A stretch of DNA of 64,000 nucleotides from Stemphylium vesicarium (lineage: Eukaryota > Ascomycota > Dothideomycetes > Pleosporales > Pleosporaceae), in the NCBI GenBank assembly GCA_004380135.1, contig QXCR01000034.1:124001-188000 (forward strand), in the 5' to 3' direction. Of the stretch, positions 32,706 through 45,160 are shown piece by piece. A program made the position numbers and the translations under genes. Position 1 is the stretch's first letter; the number at the start of each line of letters is the position of its first letter. The notes under the pieces were generated by a model. That model was not told the DNA's origin. It saw nothing but the letters and a program-made list of their open reading frames with translations, and did not search any database.

Positions 32706-34217
32706 ATGGCTACCGCCCCGAACTACAAGAATATCCCGCACTCACATCGCCTACCCGTGAGCCACCGCGAAGTCCAGCGCACCTTCACCAAGCTCTCCCG
32801 CCAATCCCTCGTATCGCTCGCACTACAATGGCTCAGCAAAAAAAACCGCGACTTCTGCAAGCCGTTCCTCCTGGAAGATCGCACCGAAGAGGATGACGAG
32901 GAGATATACGAGCCGGCACAGAGCTATGAGGCGCTCCAGGAGATATACAAGCAGCTAGCTGCGCGCAAAGGTGGCAGGAGAGAAGTCCTCGACCGTATAC
33001 TCGATGGGGACTGGAGACATGGCATATCGATGTATCAGCTGGCAACAGCAGAGATACAGTACCTTCTTGACCACCCCAACGCCCTCCGGTGGACAGCGAA
33101 GCGCCTCACCAAGATACCGAATGCGCGGTCACCAGTGACGGATATGGAAGTCACGAATGACTCCGACCACCTCCCCCGATTCCAGGCGCAAACTTTCATG
33201 TCGAATCTCGCGAGAGAGCTGACACCGCTCATGAAAGCCCACTACCTCATTACACGAATAAAGACGTCGCCGATGACAATACTCCGCGTCTACATACACG
33301 ACTCGCCTTACAGCAACGAGGCATCGTTAACGGTCGATTCTAATAGCACGGACAGCGCCAAAGCCGTCTTCTTTGTCTGGCCCAATGGCTCGCCCTTTGT
33401 ATACTCGTCACTGGCAACATTGACTGGCCAAGTTGTTGGGGACGACGGGCGGCACTTGAGAGAGATCGTACAGCAGGCGATACCTAAGGCCTTCTCAAGA
33501 CCCTCTGCGCGCTACCAATTGACTGGTACCAACTTCACAACCAAATCACTCGATGCGCTACTATCATATCGCGGCCCTGGGAAGAGCAACGCCGCATCAG
33601 GCGGTTGGAGCATCTTTCAGGACCATAGTTTCAGTCAGAACGCACTAGACTTCATCACCACACAAAAAGGCGACGGGCACGACAAGCAATCAGGTGATAA
33701 AAGTAACACAAATGGCGGGGCCAAAGCAGGCCCGGGAAGACCAAAAAGACCGTTGGATGACAAAGAGTCTTCAGAGTCCAAGCGTCGGAAAGAAGTAGCT
33801 GCTGGCCGCTTTGGTGCCTCGGCCCAACCAGACGACGGTCAAGGTCTTGAACGAGTCGAAGTTCGCATCGACGACCCCTTCCCAACCACTTCAGACGGTA
33901 ATGCTAGCACACAAATCGACGGCGAGACGACGAATCTTGGTGATCAGACAGCAAGGGGCTCACGGCGCGGTCGTCCATCCCTTCTCGATAGAACCGCAGA
34001 GGAACTGGAGGAGATACAAAACGAAGAAGGTTGGGTGCCGAATGTACGTATTACATTCCAAGGTACCCATGTCTTCGCTGGCATGAGACAGCTAGTCGAA
34101 GACGGCATTGTAGATGGTGAGAAGATGCCAGGCTGGATGACTGGCGAAGCAGGTGTCACGTTAGGATCGGTAAAAGATGGACGGATACGGAGCAAAGATG
34201 GTGTCCCAGGTGTTTGA
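32706..34217 (+). CDS. CHL4: Kinetochore protein Chl4 (CENP-N homologue)
   Basis: Single exon, 503 aa. The N-terminal half follows the Chl4/Mcm17 pattern: LSRQSLVSLALQWL, then KGGRREVLDRILDGDWRHGISMYQLATAEIQYLLDHPNALRW. The C-terminal end NVRITFQGTHVFAGMRQLVEDGIVDGEKMPGWMTGEAGV matches the conserved Chl4 C-terminus (KF.G..IFGGL..L...NLI....VPGWLAGE in yeast). A Lys/Ser/Glu-rich disordered linker (about 325-430) separates the two. Chl4 with Iml3 is part of the inner-kinetochore CTF19/CCAN complex that recognises centromeric chromatin. Nuclear. Confidence 0.88.
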   Translation: MATAPNYKNIPHSHRLPVSHREVQRTFTKLSRQSLVSLALQWLSKKNRDFCKPFLLEDRTEEDDEEIYEPAQSYEALQEIYKQLAARKGGRREVLDRILDGDWRHGISMYQLATAEIQYLLDHPNALRWTAKRLTKIPNARSPVTDMEVTNDSDHLPRFQAQTFMSNLARELTPLMKAHYLITRIKTSPMTILRVYIHDSPYSNEASLTVDSNSTDSAKAVFFVWPNGSPFVYSSLATLTGQVVGDDGRHLREIVQQAIPKAFSRPSARYQLTGTNFTTKSLDALLSYRGPGKSNAASGGWSIFQDHSFSQNALDFITTQKGDGHDKQSGDKSNTNGGAKAGPGRPKRPLDDKESSESKRRKEVAAGRFGASAQPDDGQGLERVEVRIDDPFPTTSDGNASTQIDGETTNLGDQTARGSRRGRPSLLDRTAEELEEIQNEEGWVPNVRITFQGTHVFAGMRQLVEDGIVDGEKMPGWMTGEAGVTLGSVKDGRIRSKDGVPGV

Positions 34218-35442
34218 TATACTCATGAACTTTTCGAATCGTGGCGCGACGGGTGTTTTGATATTGGTATACCCATCATGTTGCGGCGTATGGCTTTCGA
34301 GTTCCTTGTATGAAGGGGGCATACGCAGCGATGATTTTCATACTGCCATGATGGCATGTAATGGTTCCAGAACCATCAGTCGTGCTCAAAATTTTCTACG
34401 ACATTCTTGCTTCGAACGCGCGCGTCATCCACCGATATGTGCTCAACCCTATTTTAGTATCTCCACTTGTATAGCACACGTCGCCATCCACCTGTAGAGT
34501 ATCTTGGACTTTTCCCCGGCCGATATATTGACGCGCGGCCTGAGCTGGGTGACCGCCGTTGAAGGAAGAGCTTCTGTTCTGCAAGTCCTGCTTACCACCT
34601 GCTGATGGGTATGCTCAAGGTGGATCCATGCCGGTGTGTCCTCGGCTGCCTTCTTCCATCATCCTTCAGAAACAGTCGCAACAAAATCTTTCTGCACTCG
34701 GTCACCGGCGTTACGAAGCAATTTCCTTCGTCCAGTGAGCAGCAGAAACAAAATCATCGTATCCACAATCTCTCTGCTCTCACCAATCTGGAGCAAGCCT
34801 CATGTGGCTTGCACACCCGATTCCGACTCCTCACCGTCAAGCCACGTCAGTTCAGACCGCCGAGTGTGACTAAAATCCTTCACGAGCCACAGCTAGACCT
34901 CTAAATGGCTAGCCGGAAGAATCGGAGTCACGAGCAATGTCCGCCTAGCCGTTCGCACCGCGGTTTATGTCATAGGTGCTGCAGGAAGAGTCGCGGCCTT
35001 GCATCCTCAGGCCTTGCATAGAGCGCGGATTGGGTGTGGCTTGCTGTGGCTAGTGCACGGTCGACTAGAAGTGCATGGTGGCTTTGCCGATAACCGGTAA
35101 GGCTGACCATCATTGCCTAGGATTGGGGTCATGTGGCCCTCGTATTGCGACCGAACGAACGTATATCCGGATGGCACTAAACCAAGCTTACCTGTATTGC
35201 AGGATAAAGTGGACTAGTAGGCGAACATGAGGCTCATGGCTGGGTTGTGACAGGAGCGTTTGCAGCACTATTCCCGACCCGACCTTCCCATAATGCATAA
35301 ACTAGTGACTCCACCCAAGAAGCTTGGGAGCGGGAATCAATTCTTGACTGCGTTTGTGGCAGAGATACAGGGTCTTGGCGGATGAAGAAGGAAACGCATA
35401 TATAGCTGACGTCGTTCCCCCGAGTTGGCACTGCCACATCCG
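34218..35442. other. Intergenic region with promoter elements at the right end
   Basis: About 1.2 kb. Left part is 3' flank of CHL4. Near the right end an ATATATA box (35398-35404) and a CRE-like TGACGTC (35407-35413) lie close together, upstream of the next gene. No coding sequence recognised in between. Confidence 0.45.
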
Positions 35443-36249
35443 ATGCCACATTCATCTAGCATCAGTCCTATTTCGAGACCTTCATCCACAGAGCCTAGTA
35501 CTATTCGAGACTCCTACTACGAGCAAGACCTCCAACAACAACAGCAACAACAAGCCCATTCAAACATCAGCCAAGACCCTCACGTCATCACATTTTCGAC
35601 TCAGTCGCCCACCATACTGCCGATGACTGACTACAACAACAACCAAAGCATCGAATTCCGAGACTTGAACTCGGGGCTCACCTTTGCTGAAAACCAATCC
35701 ACAACCAACAGTAACAACAACAACAACAACAACAACATCTCCACTACCGCTACTACTACCAACAAACATGGAGATACCACCGCCCATGCAATTCACGCCG
35801 AGCGATGTCCCCGATCCCCCTCCATCGACAGCGCCATCATGCCCCGCTTCACCAAATCATCAACAATGTCAACAACAGACACAAACGACACCTCAGCCTC
35901 AAGCCAAGCATCGCAGTACCACCAGAACTATAACAGCGGTCTGCGCATCGCACACACAGAGCCCAGCTCCAAGACGCACCCCGAAAGCGTGGGTATCGCT
36001 GCCGGCGACTTCAGCAAACCGCGCATCAACAAGCGCAGCCGCCGCAACACGTCGAGTAGTTCGGGAAGTGGCAGGAGCGCTCGTAGTGAGGACAAGCAGC
36101 AGGAGTTCAAGTACTATGGACGACATGGGAACCAGTGGCTTTTCAATGACTTCAGCATTACGGAGGCTGTGTCCAAGGGGTTTAGGAGGGTATTTAGTGG
36201 TGGAAAGGAGGGAGGGGCGAAGGATTGGTATGAGGACAGGGACCGTTGA
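35443..36249 (+). CDS. Disordered conserved hypothetical protein
   Basis: Single exon, 268 aa from the ATG at 35443. I do not recognise a named family. The N-terminal two thirds are low complexity: a poly-Gln run (about residues 31-37) and an Asn run coded by AAC repeats (35715-35734), with Ser/Thr-rich flanks. The C-terminal third (EFKYYGRHGNQWLFNDFSITEAVSKGFRRVFSGG ... DWYEDR) looks like a folded conserved segment. The alternative ATG at 35623 (MTDYNNNQ) may be the real start, because an ATATATA box sits only about 40 bp before the first ATG but about 220 bp before the second, and the CAA-rich stretch between them resembles a 5' leader. Confidence 0.65.
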   Translation: MPHSSSISPISRPSSTEPSTIRDSYYEQDLQQQQQQQAHSNISQDPHVITFSTQSPTILPMTDYNNNQSIEFRDLNSGLTFAENQSTTNSNNNNNNNNISTTATTTNKHGDTTAHAIHAERCPRSPSIDSAIMPRFTKSSTMSTTDTNDTSASSQASQYHQNYNSGLRIAHTEPSSKTHPESVGIAAGDFSKPRINKRSRRNTSSSSGSGRSARSEDKQQEFKYYGRHGNQWLFNDFSITEAVSKGFRRVFSGGKEGGAKDWYEDRDR

Positions 36250-36915
36250 GATGGGAGGAATTGGACACTCGCTTGGGGAGTTGGGAGGGTTGATACTTCG
36301 TTACCAATACAATCATGAAAACCATCATAGTGATGACTTCTTACTTGCATGTGTTGTGACTTGACTCAACTGATGAGCACTGCCTTGGCTGGCGACTGAG
36401 TGCTAATCGATGTATGGAAAAGAATGAGTGACAACGACGGGAGTGTTGTCAACAACGTCAGCATGTAGCGCAAACGACAACACCACACGTAAGTCCGACT
36501 CCGTGACGTCACTTACAAGGAGGGATTATATCATAAAGAAGGCAGATCATGAAGACAATGATTGACGAGTAAAGATATCATTAGGTTGTTCTCTCTATAC
36601 AGGTGGTCGTTCTGTTTGAAAAAAAGGAAGGCTACTCATGTCGTGCTTATGCCATATATGCGAACATCGCTATGCCGCTCTGCTGTGCAATTGTCGAAAA
36701 GATTGCCAAACCAACGCCGCGCTCGCTTGTGAAAAATGATTGGAATCCAAATTTGCTCCTTCTTGTTGCTGATCGTAGCTGCCCTGACGAAAGGGGAGAG
36801 CTGTGTGCTAAGCCTTCTTCGCGACAATGTCTAGGTAGATGTCTATCCGTTCGACGGTAGTAATAGGACGAGAGGATGTGTCGTGGCCGATTACAATCGA
36901 GGGAAGAAGAGGTTT
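36250..36915. other. Convergent 3' region
   Basis: Three-prime flanks of the disordered protein gene and of the Sur7-type gene. No gene or RNA element recognised. Confidence 0.45.
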
Positions 36916-37957
36916 CTATCCGCGCTTCCAGAACTGGTATTTCTTCTTTGGTGCTTTTTCGTTCGTGTCACCGACGACCGCGTTCTCGTCCCTGACACCT
37001 CCTCCCTCAGTACCAGCAGCATCCATATTGTATGCCTTCTCGTTACCCCTCTTCTTGCCCTTCTTCACGTCTCGCCTGGACGCACAGCAGCAGCAGAGCC
37101 CCATTTGTACGAGCCATGCAAAGATCGCAAAGGCGCTGGCCACCCACATGAATGCGAATAATGTTGTTCCAATCTCAGCCTCGAGGTTGAGTTCGGCTAC
37201 ACCACCGATAGTGTTGCGGAAGATGATGAACATGACAGTAGCGATGACGGAGGCGACGGTGACGAAAAGGGCGTTGAGGAAGGCGAGGATTGCGACGGCA
37301 AGGGTGGCCCAGCGCGTGTAGATGGAAATTGGCATGACGAATATAAGGACAAAAGAGAGGACGGTTCCAGTGAGGAAGAGACCGAACATCCAGTTGGAGA
37401 CGAGATGGATCAAGTCCAGGATGTCGTTGATGTTTGCAGGGAGATTGACTGGAGAACATGGTTAGTCGCAACTTCAATTGTCCGCCAACTGGTATGAACC
37501 TACTCGATGCTCCCGCAAGAAGCTCATTACGCAAGATCTCGACGGGGTTGAACCAGTACAGCGTCTTGGGCTCGCTGCAAAACGTCACACCCTGGCCTTT
37601 ATATCCTTCGCAGAACCCCCACAATCCAACCTGGTAGAAATCATGGAGACCCAAGGTTTGCGCAATGGTGTTGATGAGTGCGAAATTCGGAACACTAGCT
37701 GGCACAATGTTGCTGAGGTCCAGGCGAATAAAGTACCAGTCTTTGATGACAGCTTTGTTGCGCACGCCCGAGATGTTGACGAGGATGAGGAAGATGACGG
37801 TGATGAAGAGAAAAAAGGAGGTTGTTAACGCCCATATCTTGCGCCTGCGAGTTGCGCGCTTGATTTGCTCTTTGCTAAGTTCGGGGACAACGGTGGGGGA
37901 GGTTGTTTGCGTTATGCCTGAATCGTCGGACTTCCGGTGGCGGGAGAAAAGACCCAT
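36916..37957 (-). CDS. SUR7/PalI family membrane protein
   Basis: Two exons: 37957-37504 and 37448-36916, with a 55-nt intron (donor GTAGGT, acceptor TCCAG) joining LLAGAS to INLPANINDIL, 328 aa. Four transmembrane spans: the first at about 41-63 (IWALTTSFFLFITVIFLILV), then a large extracellular loop with GLWGFCEGYKGQGVTFCSEPK (the W..C....C signature of Sur7/PalI/claudin-like proteins), and three spans in the second exon. A run of four Cys (GLCCCCASRR) follows the last span and may be palmitoylated. The Lys-rich cytosolic tail is about 55 aa. Sur7 relatives organise eisosomes or cortical patches; PalI relatives assist pH sensing. Which subtype this is cannot be decided. Confidence 0.85.
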
Positions 37958-39294
37958 GGTATGGGGCAGCGAAACAGGTGTCGTGGGTGAGTGGTGTGCG
38001 GATAAGCCCAGCTGTCAACAGCGCGCAGGCAAAAGTGAGAGGAACGAACAAAGATTCGGAACTCGAACGGTGAGAGTATAGAATCCGAAACCAGGCTCTT
38101 CAGTGACGAAAACCCAAGAAGATGCCTTGGAATCCGGGGCAACGCAAACGCAACCTCATACGCGCGTGCAACAGCAGCAGTCGTAAGTTTTATGGATCCT
38201 TTTCGAAGATCTCAAGCTATGACGTACAGGACCCCTAAGCAGGTACTAAAAGAAGGCGCTGGCGACGAGCGCGCAACGATATTGGGCTCACCGACGACAT
38301 GCAGCCGCACTAAGCCACTGGCTAAGGGACAGACGGCAAATCAACGATCGACACAAAAGGGCGGCTGAAGCACCGGCGTTGGCAGTGCCGTGGTCTGGCC
38401 GGACGCGTGTGCACGAGGCTGGTCATGACGTCGCCCTGGAGACGCTCCTCAGTACGAGGAAACGAGCGGTGGGGGAAGGCCTTGCGGCGGTGTCTGGAGG
38501 ATGTGCAGAGGGCGGCATAGCGGATGTGTAAGATTTTCGCGTGTAAGAAGGGAGCGGAGTTTGTGATCTGCGTTGCTGATGTTCGATGACGGTACAGAAA
38601 CACTGCGAACGCTGGCGCTAGCCCTCGGATCTGCGCGGCCTGAGGTGCACGAGAAAAAAACGCCGCTACGCTGGTGCTGGAGACATGACAGGGGCATTGC
38701 GAGAGTTTAACAGTCTGGACCGCTGAACACTATATTTGCTTTTGTTGTGAAATTCACGATGAGACATGGCACATGGCAAGTTTGTACTGTTTTTGATGTG
38801 CCTCTTCTTTCCATTCCTCTATATGCTTCGCTCAAATATTTCACACGTCGACCGAACGGTGTCCACCGCCGCTCCTCTCTCACAGCCAAACCACCCTTTC
38901 CTCCAAGTTTTCTCAGTGCTCTCGCTAGCCACTGCTCTCCTCCGCATAGAAGAATATAAATTAGACATTGGTAACGCCGGTCCCACGCTAAACTGCCCTA
39001 GAAACGAGTATAATCTGCCGGTCGACTTGAGACCGCGATGGTGGAATGATAAGGAAAAAGGCTTGCATGTCCATTGTTGCAAGTAAGACTAGAAGGTGAG
39101 ACTGAGTAGTCAACGCACGCTGGGTCTATGCCACGATACCAAGGAAATCGTCATGTCCACCGGAAACGGTAATGTACGCAAAAAAATGTTTGACATGTGT
39201 GCTTTTCAAGTCGGGTCAAAGTAGAGACGAGCTCTGCCAGCGAGCCGGTGGATGTCGGTCATCAAAGATATGTGTTGCAAAAGTCGCGACATGT
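37958..39294. other. Intergenic, nothing recognised
   Basis: About 1.3 kb: promoter side of the Sur7-type gene and 3' flank of the single-pass membrane protein gene. Short frames only (up to about 138 codons, overlapping the Sur7 promoter), no domains. Confidence 0.4.
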
Positions 39295-41411
39295 TTAGGC
39301 GCCCTCGACCAGATTCATCCTAGGTCTTAATTGGACTGCAAAGTCATCCCTAGTACCCATGACATCTCTAGGTATCCTGCTGACGCGGTTGGCCCCTGTG
39401 CGAACAGCAAATCGACCAGCTGCTGAGATGCCAGAGTGGTTCGAGCGAATGGAACCAGCGTCTGAACCTGAGCCGGCAGGATCGCGAATGCGGCCAGGAG
39501 GAGCAAAGTCAAGCGCGGTGAAGGTACCAGACTTGCGCATCAGGTAGGGACTCGGCAAGGCGGGGAGCTCGTCGTATGAGCCTACGAGTGGGGTGTGAGG
39601 GCGCACTGCCGGGCTGTACGGCCTAGCGTTACCAAGAGGGCTGTCTGGGCGCACACCATTTTGCCTTTCACGGAACGAAACTGGTGGTGCGAAATCGGCA
39701 GCATCAAAGACCATAGAGTTCTCATTGAGCTTAGCAGGTGTTGGCAGTGACGACAGCGCAGATGGCGGCGGTAGAGGCTTCTTCATTGGCTGTGGCAGGC
39801 GTCCGCTCATCGAAGACATACCACGGGGAGGTGGGTATTGTGACGAGGCCATGGAGCTGTTAGACATATGAGGACCGCGGGGACCACTGGCTGTGTTGCT
39901 ACGGAATCGAGGAGGAGCACGGGGAGGGGGAGTCATGGCACGACGAGTGATGGGCTCGGCGAACGGCGCGTTAGGCTGAGCGACGACAAAGTTACCGGTG
40001 CGCGGGTCGAATACAGTGCCGTCCTGGTATTCCGATCCATAGTCCTCAACATAGTCAGTGTACTGGTGTCCACCAGCAGGCTCAGGCTTGGAATCATCGA
40101 AGTACTCCTTGTAGAATGATCGAATGCGGTTGGCGCGCTCTTCCGGGTTCTCTTGGGGATCGTCAGAGGGAGTAGGACGTAAGCTCATGGACAGACGGTT
40201 GTTGCTGCGACCCATGTCTTCTACTCCGAGACCAAGGTTCTGCGGGCCGGTCGAGTAGCGGGGCTTGGGTGCGACAATCTTGGGCTGCTCGCTTTCGCGA
40301 GGCGAGGGAGGAGTAACTTCGAAAGCATCACCGTAGCTTGAGGTGCTGATTATGCTGTGCGTGTTGGTGTTCTCTAGTACGACGGCTTGGGACTTGACAC
40401 GGGGCAGTGTGGGGATATCGTTGGTGGTTTGAACAGGGGACTTGTTGACTTGCTTCTCGGTGACACCAGGCTCAGGGATCGAGATGGTAGGGACGCTGGT
40501 AGGCTTGAAGGAGGCATATTGAGTCGTAGGTTCAGAAGGCGACGCGGCGGGTGGGGGCGATACAGGAGATGAATCCATTTCGTAGCGGGGGTTCAATGGG
40601 CTGAGAGGAATGCCTGCTTCGGGGAACTTGCTGTCTGGTGACCTTGTGCCATCGGGAGACAGAGACTCGCCGCGGATGGGGTGGGAAGTCGACATCCTCT
40701 GGGCATTCTGGAGGAGACCAGCCTGAAGGCCTTCCTTCTTTGTGCCTGCGCTAGATGTGGTGTACATTGAGCCATTGTCAGGCTTGTATGCACCGCGGCT
40801 GGAGCCACGAACGCTCTGGTCGTCCCTCAAGTGCGCGACGGGTCCGTAAGGGTCGTGCGGATCGTGTTGCGAACGTGAGAGCGAGTGGAACGACTCTCGG
40901 GAGCCGTGTAGACCAACGGGTAGGATGTAGGGGCTACCAGTCTCGATTGACAGGCCGCGGTCGTGGCCAACCTCCTTTTCGGAGACCCTCATCTCTGGGC
41001 CGCCCTTCTTGCCAGACTTGGCGGCAACACCTTCCATGCCCCAATCTTGCGACTTGTACTTGTCTTTCTGGTCCTCTTCCCTGAGCTTCCTCTTGTTCCG
41101 GCGATGTAAAAACATTAGCACGATACCGACACCGACGACGGGAACGCTATGTTTGGTTAGCGGAGCCAGCGGATGGGGAGGCGGGCAGCATACATTACAG
41201 CCAGTGCGATTGCAATGGTGGGTACCTGGGTGGGCTTTGTGCAACCGGCCTCGCTGCTGTCGGTACATGTTTCTTTGGCTCGGGCAACGATAACGCGGCT
41301 AGCCCTCTCGACCATCTGAACTGTCCTGCTCGCACTACTGGCAGGAGAGCCCAGATGGTGAGTGTCGTCGCGCGCATGGTGGTGCATGTGTTGGTGATGT
41401 GAATGCGCCAT
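39295..41411 (-). CDS. Single-pass membrane protein with long Ser/Pro-rich tail
   Basis: Two exons: 41411-41194 and 41146-39295, 689 aa, with a 47-nt intron (donor GTATGC, acceptor CATAG). Splicing creates one continuous transmembrane helix, VPTIAIALAVIVPVVGVGIVLMFL (about 62-85), immediately followed by the basic stop-transfer HRRNKRKLR and EEDQKDKYKSQDWGM. The N-terminus is His-rich (MAHSHHQHMHHHARDDTHH) and short; the 600-residue tail is disordered, Ser/Pro/Arg-rich, and ends in conserved-looking blocks (FTALDFAPPGRIRDPAGSGSDAGSIRS and VSRIPRDVMGTRDDFAVQLRPRMNLVEGA). I know similar unnamed proteins from filamentous ascomycetes but no function. Topology with the tail in the cytosol follows from the positive-inside rule. 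Confidence 0.78.
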
Positions 41412-44400
41412 GGTTCTTAGACCCTTGTCTCATGCAACGCTCTAATCGATAATGGTAAGGATGTGCCGGATCGGGAGCTACTCCAGGGACTGTCGGCGTG
41501 ACGATGTGTAGTTGTTGAAGCTTCGGAGTGTATGTATTAACAACGTAAGGTCGTATCTCGGTCGTGCGTGTTTATCGACAAAGTGTATATGTAATACTCG
41601 TTTTGGGTGAGGTAGGGAGTGAATGGACGGCGATGGCCAAGGTCGATAGCAACACAAGCAAGCAATCTCCGGCCCAAAAAAAAAAGAATGACTGGGGTAA
41701 GATGGAATCGAGTTGCGAAACTCGCTGGAGACGGTGATCGCGAAGGTTGCTTAAAGAGTGACTGGCCCACGAAGAGGTGAGTTGAAGGAAAGAAGACGGA
41801 TGGGCGCGAAAGGTAGATGAGGCGCGGCGCAGGAGCTTGATCTCCGGTTCTGGCTGACAGGGCCTCTAATTGGCTGTGATGGCTCGAGCCTTGCACGGGA
41901 CAAGACCTGTTACGCCGAGCAAAGTGAAGGGCTCCCACGTCTACCGTCAAGCGCAGCCACCGTGTTTGACCTGCTTCTCGGCCCGCTGACTGCCGTCCAC
42001 ACCGACCCCAAAGAAACGGCTCGTCCAGACGTGTTTCCTCTCCATCGCGTCCGCCTTCACGCAATCGATAGAGCTATCGTCGTATTGTTCCCAGCTGCAC
42101 ATCTACCGCGCTCTGCACTGGAAACCCCTAGACGAGTTCAGGAGAAGCACGCCGCGCCGTTTATTTTGGAAAAGTGCCGATCGCGCCCCATGCGGAGGCG
42201 CCAGCACAGGCTGGGTTAAGCTAATGCAGGAACCCTTTGTCTCAAACTTCCGCCATTCGCCAGTCCATCTGGACCAAAGATTGGCGACTAGGACTTTGGT
42301 TGTTCGCTCCAGGCCACACAATACCTCAGAAGCGCCCTCGACCCCTGAACCCCAATTGTGGACCACGGCCTGCCTCTGTCATCATAGCACAACATGTTCA
42401 GCTGCGGTTTTGTGCTGTCGCTGTCTGCCCAACAATAGCTTCCTGTCCTCAGGCCACCGGAAGCCCCGTAAAAACCCATTCCACTCCTTTTCCCGACGCT
42501 GTGGAGCTCCCATCGGTCCAGAACACAAGCGCTCCACGCTCTTTTCATTTCCCGCGCGGAAAGCGGCCGGGCGCACAGGTTGTGCACGGCATGCGACGGA
42601 CTTGTGTTCTGCATGTGGACTGTCCCCGATCCCGCTTTCCGCTTATCAACCGTCATCTATCGAGATTGTGCTCGTTGTTCATCCGTGTGCTCTGTCGTGT
42701 TCTCCTTTTTCCAATCGAAGCTTCCCGGTGGCTCCTGCTCAACTGTCTAAGCCCCAACGTCCAGAAGCTTTCTTTCCGCGATTCATGACTTCTTTTGCGC
42801 TACTTCTTTGCGTACGACGACTGTTGAGGCTGGTGAAGGCGCGAAGGAGCGACCAATCTCGCTCACCGCCACCCATGATCGCCATGCAGGATCCCTTCAT
42901 CACCTGTAAAATTGCTCGCTCTCGCCAGCGGGTATCGGTACCTCGCGTTTGATGAGCTCATGGTTCCTGGCATAATGCATATACCTCTACTATGAATTCT
43001 TGCTTTTGTCGGGGTAAAGGGCTTGCGCTGGGGTGATGTAATGGTCGATGCTGAGACGTATCTCCTGTTCCTGATTGCTTGTTCCAACCAGCATTAAGCA
43101 CTACCGTCCTTAACACCTTTTTATTCTTCGACCCGTTTGAACCAGGGGGTGGTGCTATGTTTGAAGCGTCCTCGCGGTTTATTTCCACTTTCATCCATCA
43201 CACCGGGATTGTTCCCTTCCCCGGACGCCCTTCGAGCGCACAGTGTCCGACTAGAATCCTATTATTTTCCGTATTCAGCCTTTCGTGAGCCTGTATAGGC
43301 CTTGTCGAAGCTTAGGCCGTGAGAATGTGTTGTAGTTCGTCATGTATGTCATTATCTCGCAAAGCTAGACAAGCTACCTAGCCTTTGTACGGTGCAGCAT
43401 CTGTGAAGGTAATATTGAGGACCTTAATTTTGTCAAATCAGAGCCATTTCGTCCGACTGTAAAACTTCATGTTCGAATTTGGAGTGTCTTCTTGTGCGCA
43501 GACGTCTCGACCAAATTTGTTAGTATCTGTTTGCTCGTGAAGATCCAGGTCAAAAATACTGCCGATTGACTGACGTAACATTTATGAGTCTTGAAGTCAT
43601 GGGCGTAGATATCATTGCCAAGTCCTCGTGGTAGAAAAACGAATGCTGATAAACTGGGATTGGTGTACTCTAGTAGGGGGATCTCATCATCCTCTCGTGC
43701 TGGGAGAATCTGATGTTGTTTCGATAACCATAAGCTTGATGCTGTACATTGCCACTCTCTCTCTGGGAAAGAGACTCAAATACGTGCACTAGCCGACTCT
43801 GACCGGTTCTTCATAGCTGAATAGAGCGGCACTTACCAATGGAAATGGAGCCAGCGTCAGCGCATTCGCATGACAATGCTAGCTTTACCATGGAATCGAT
43901 CATTCCAGGAAGCGAGTAACAGCATGCTTGCAGCATTCTGCGCATTGATCGATTCCCCCCGCTATGGATCACGATCTTGACAGTACACCGAAAACTTTTC
44001 TTTTCGTAACGCATGCTCAGAAGGTCTTCACACTTGGGCAGCACCTTTGCAAACTGTGGCAGTAGCGCTGTCTAGCACAGCCCAAGCGCAGTTGTTGCCT
44101 GAGGCAGATAAGCCGCTGCTGCCGTGAGCATGCAGTATGACCTACATGAGGGTGTAGGCCTCGGCTGGCAAGCGTGCTGCAATACCGTGGAGAAGACGAT
44201 GGTAGGCGACGCAGGCGATCGTGGGGTTGATCCGCCGCTATGCACAAGGAAAGTTGAACCGACAAGTGCCGATTGCCCATGACGCACCAACCAGCCTTCT
44301 ACCATCACGAGACAAATCACCGTCAGCCAACAAATACGTACATGCACACGACCTTCACCTGATACCGATAATATCAATCCGCCGTCTCTCCCTTTTCCAC

Positions 44401-44597
44401 CCTTTGCGCACTGCACCTGGATCGCCGATTCCATGCTCAAACATTGACGTTGTTGGACCCCGTTAAACACTCATCCTCAACCCTGGAATTCGCGATTCCT
44501 TTTGGTCCCTGCGCAGACCGTAGCATCGCCCCGCCCGTTACCCGCACAGCTGCACTTAAGGGTCCGATACGCTTCCTGTGCTCACTACCAAAGCTAC
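41412..44597. other. Long divergent intergenic region (3.2 kb)
   Basis: Upstream of both the single-pass protein gene and YPI1. The first 1.5 kb is GC-rich with open frames on both strands (242 codons at 42224-42952, 183 codons at 42237-42788) that overlap in different phases and lack domains. From 43300 to 44440 frames are short. An A-run lies at 41679-41688. No RNA gene recognised. Confidence 0.4.
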
Positions 44598-44615
44598 ATG
44601 GTACATCTCAACGAC

Positions 44616-45160
44616 ATGGCCGCACCACAATCAACCTCGCCGCGCATCGCGACGCCAAACTCGGGAAGCAGGACAATGGAAATCCGCCCCCAACCCGTGC
44701 TCCGTCTATCTGCGCCCTCTGGCGTGCTTCGTCTGCGAGCAGAGCCCACAGAACGACGACACATCCAGTGGGCAGAGGATGTGATTGACAACGAAGGCAT
44801 GGGCAAGAAGTCCTCAAAAGGTACTACAACCCCCCAGTACCTCGTTGTGCTACCCGACATGCTGATACACGAACAGTCTGCTGCATCTACCACAAACCCC
44901 GTGCTGCAGATGAATCTTCCGACGACGACTCTTCCGACTCATCTTCGTCAGATTCAGACTCCGACTCCGAGCCTGACAACAGCACTGCGAGACCCGCCGG
45001 TAGGATTGGCGGCGCGCGCGGAAGACGGCCACACCAACACAACCACAACAAATGCGGGGACGATCACGATCACAGTAAAGCTTCGGAACAGCCACAGAAG
45101 AGGCAGCGGAGGAAGCCTAGCCCAAATGCTTATGAGAAGATGCCGAAGCAGAAGAAGTAG
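44616..45160 (+). CDS. YPI1: Type 1 phosphatase regulator Ypi1 (inhibitor-3 family)
   Basis: Two exons: 44616-44820 and 44877-45160, with a 56-nt intron (donor GTACTA, branch CTGAT, acceptor ACAG), 162 aa. The splice joins GMGKKSSK to VCCIYHKP, giving the family signature HIQWAEDVIDNEGMGKKSSKVCCIYHKP in which HIQW is the PP1-docking RVxF/W-type motif and CCIYHKP is invariant. The C-terminal part is an acidic Ser/Asp run followed by His- and Lys-rich segments. Ypi1 binds Glc7/PP1 and controls its nuclear activity. An in-frame ATG lies 6 codons upstream (44598) but has a poorer context. The next two genes, DAD2 and SGO1, also act where PP1 opposes Aurora B. Confidence 0.9.

Noticed and set aside
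35560..35796. Minus-strand frame with a Val run
   Set aside because: Antisense translation of the AAC repeat in the poly-Asn protein gene.
42224..42952. 242-codon plus-strand frame between the single-pass protein gene and YPI1
   Set aside because: Overlaps another long frame in a second phase and minus-strand frames; Cys/Ser/Pro-rich without domains; probably promoter DNA of high GC.
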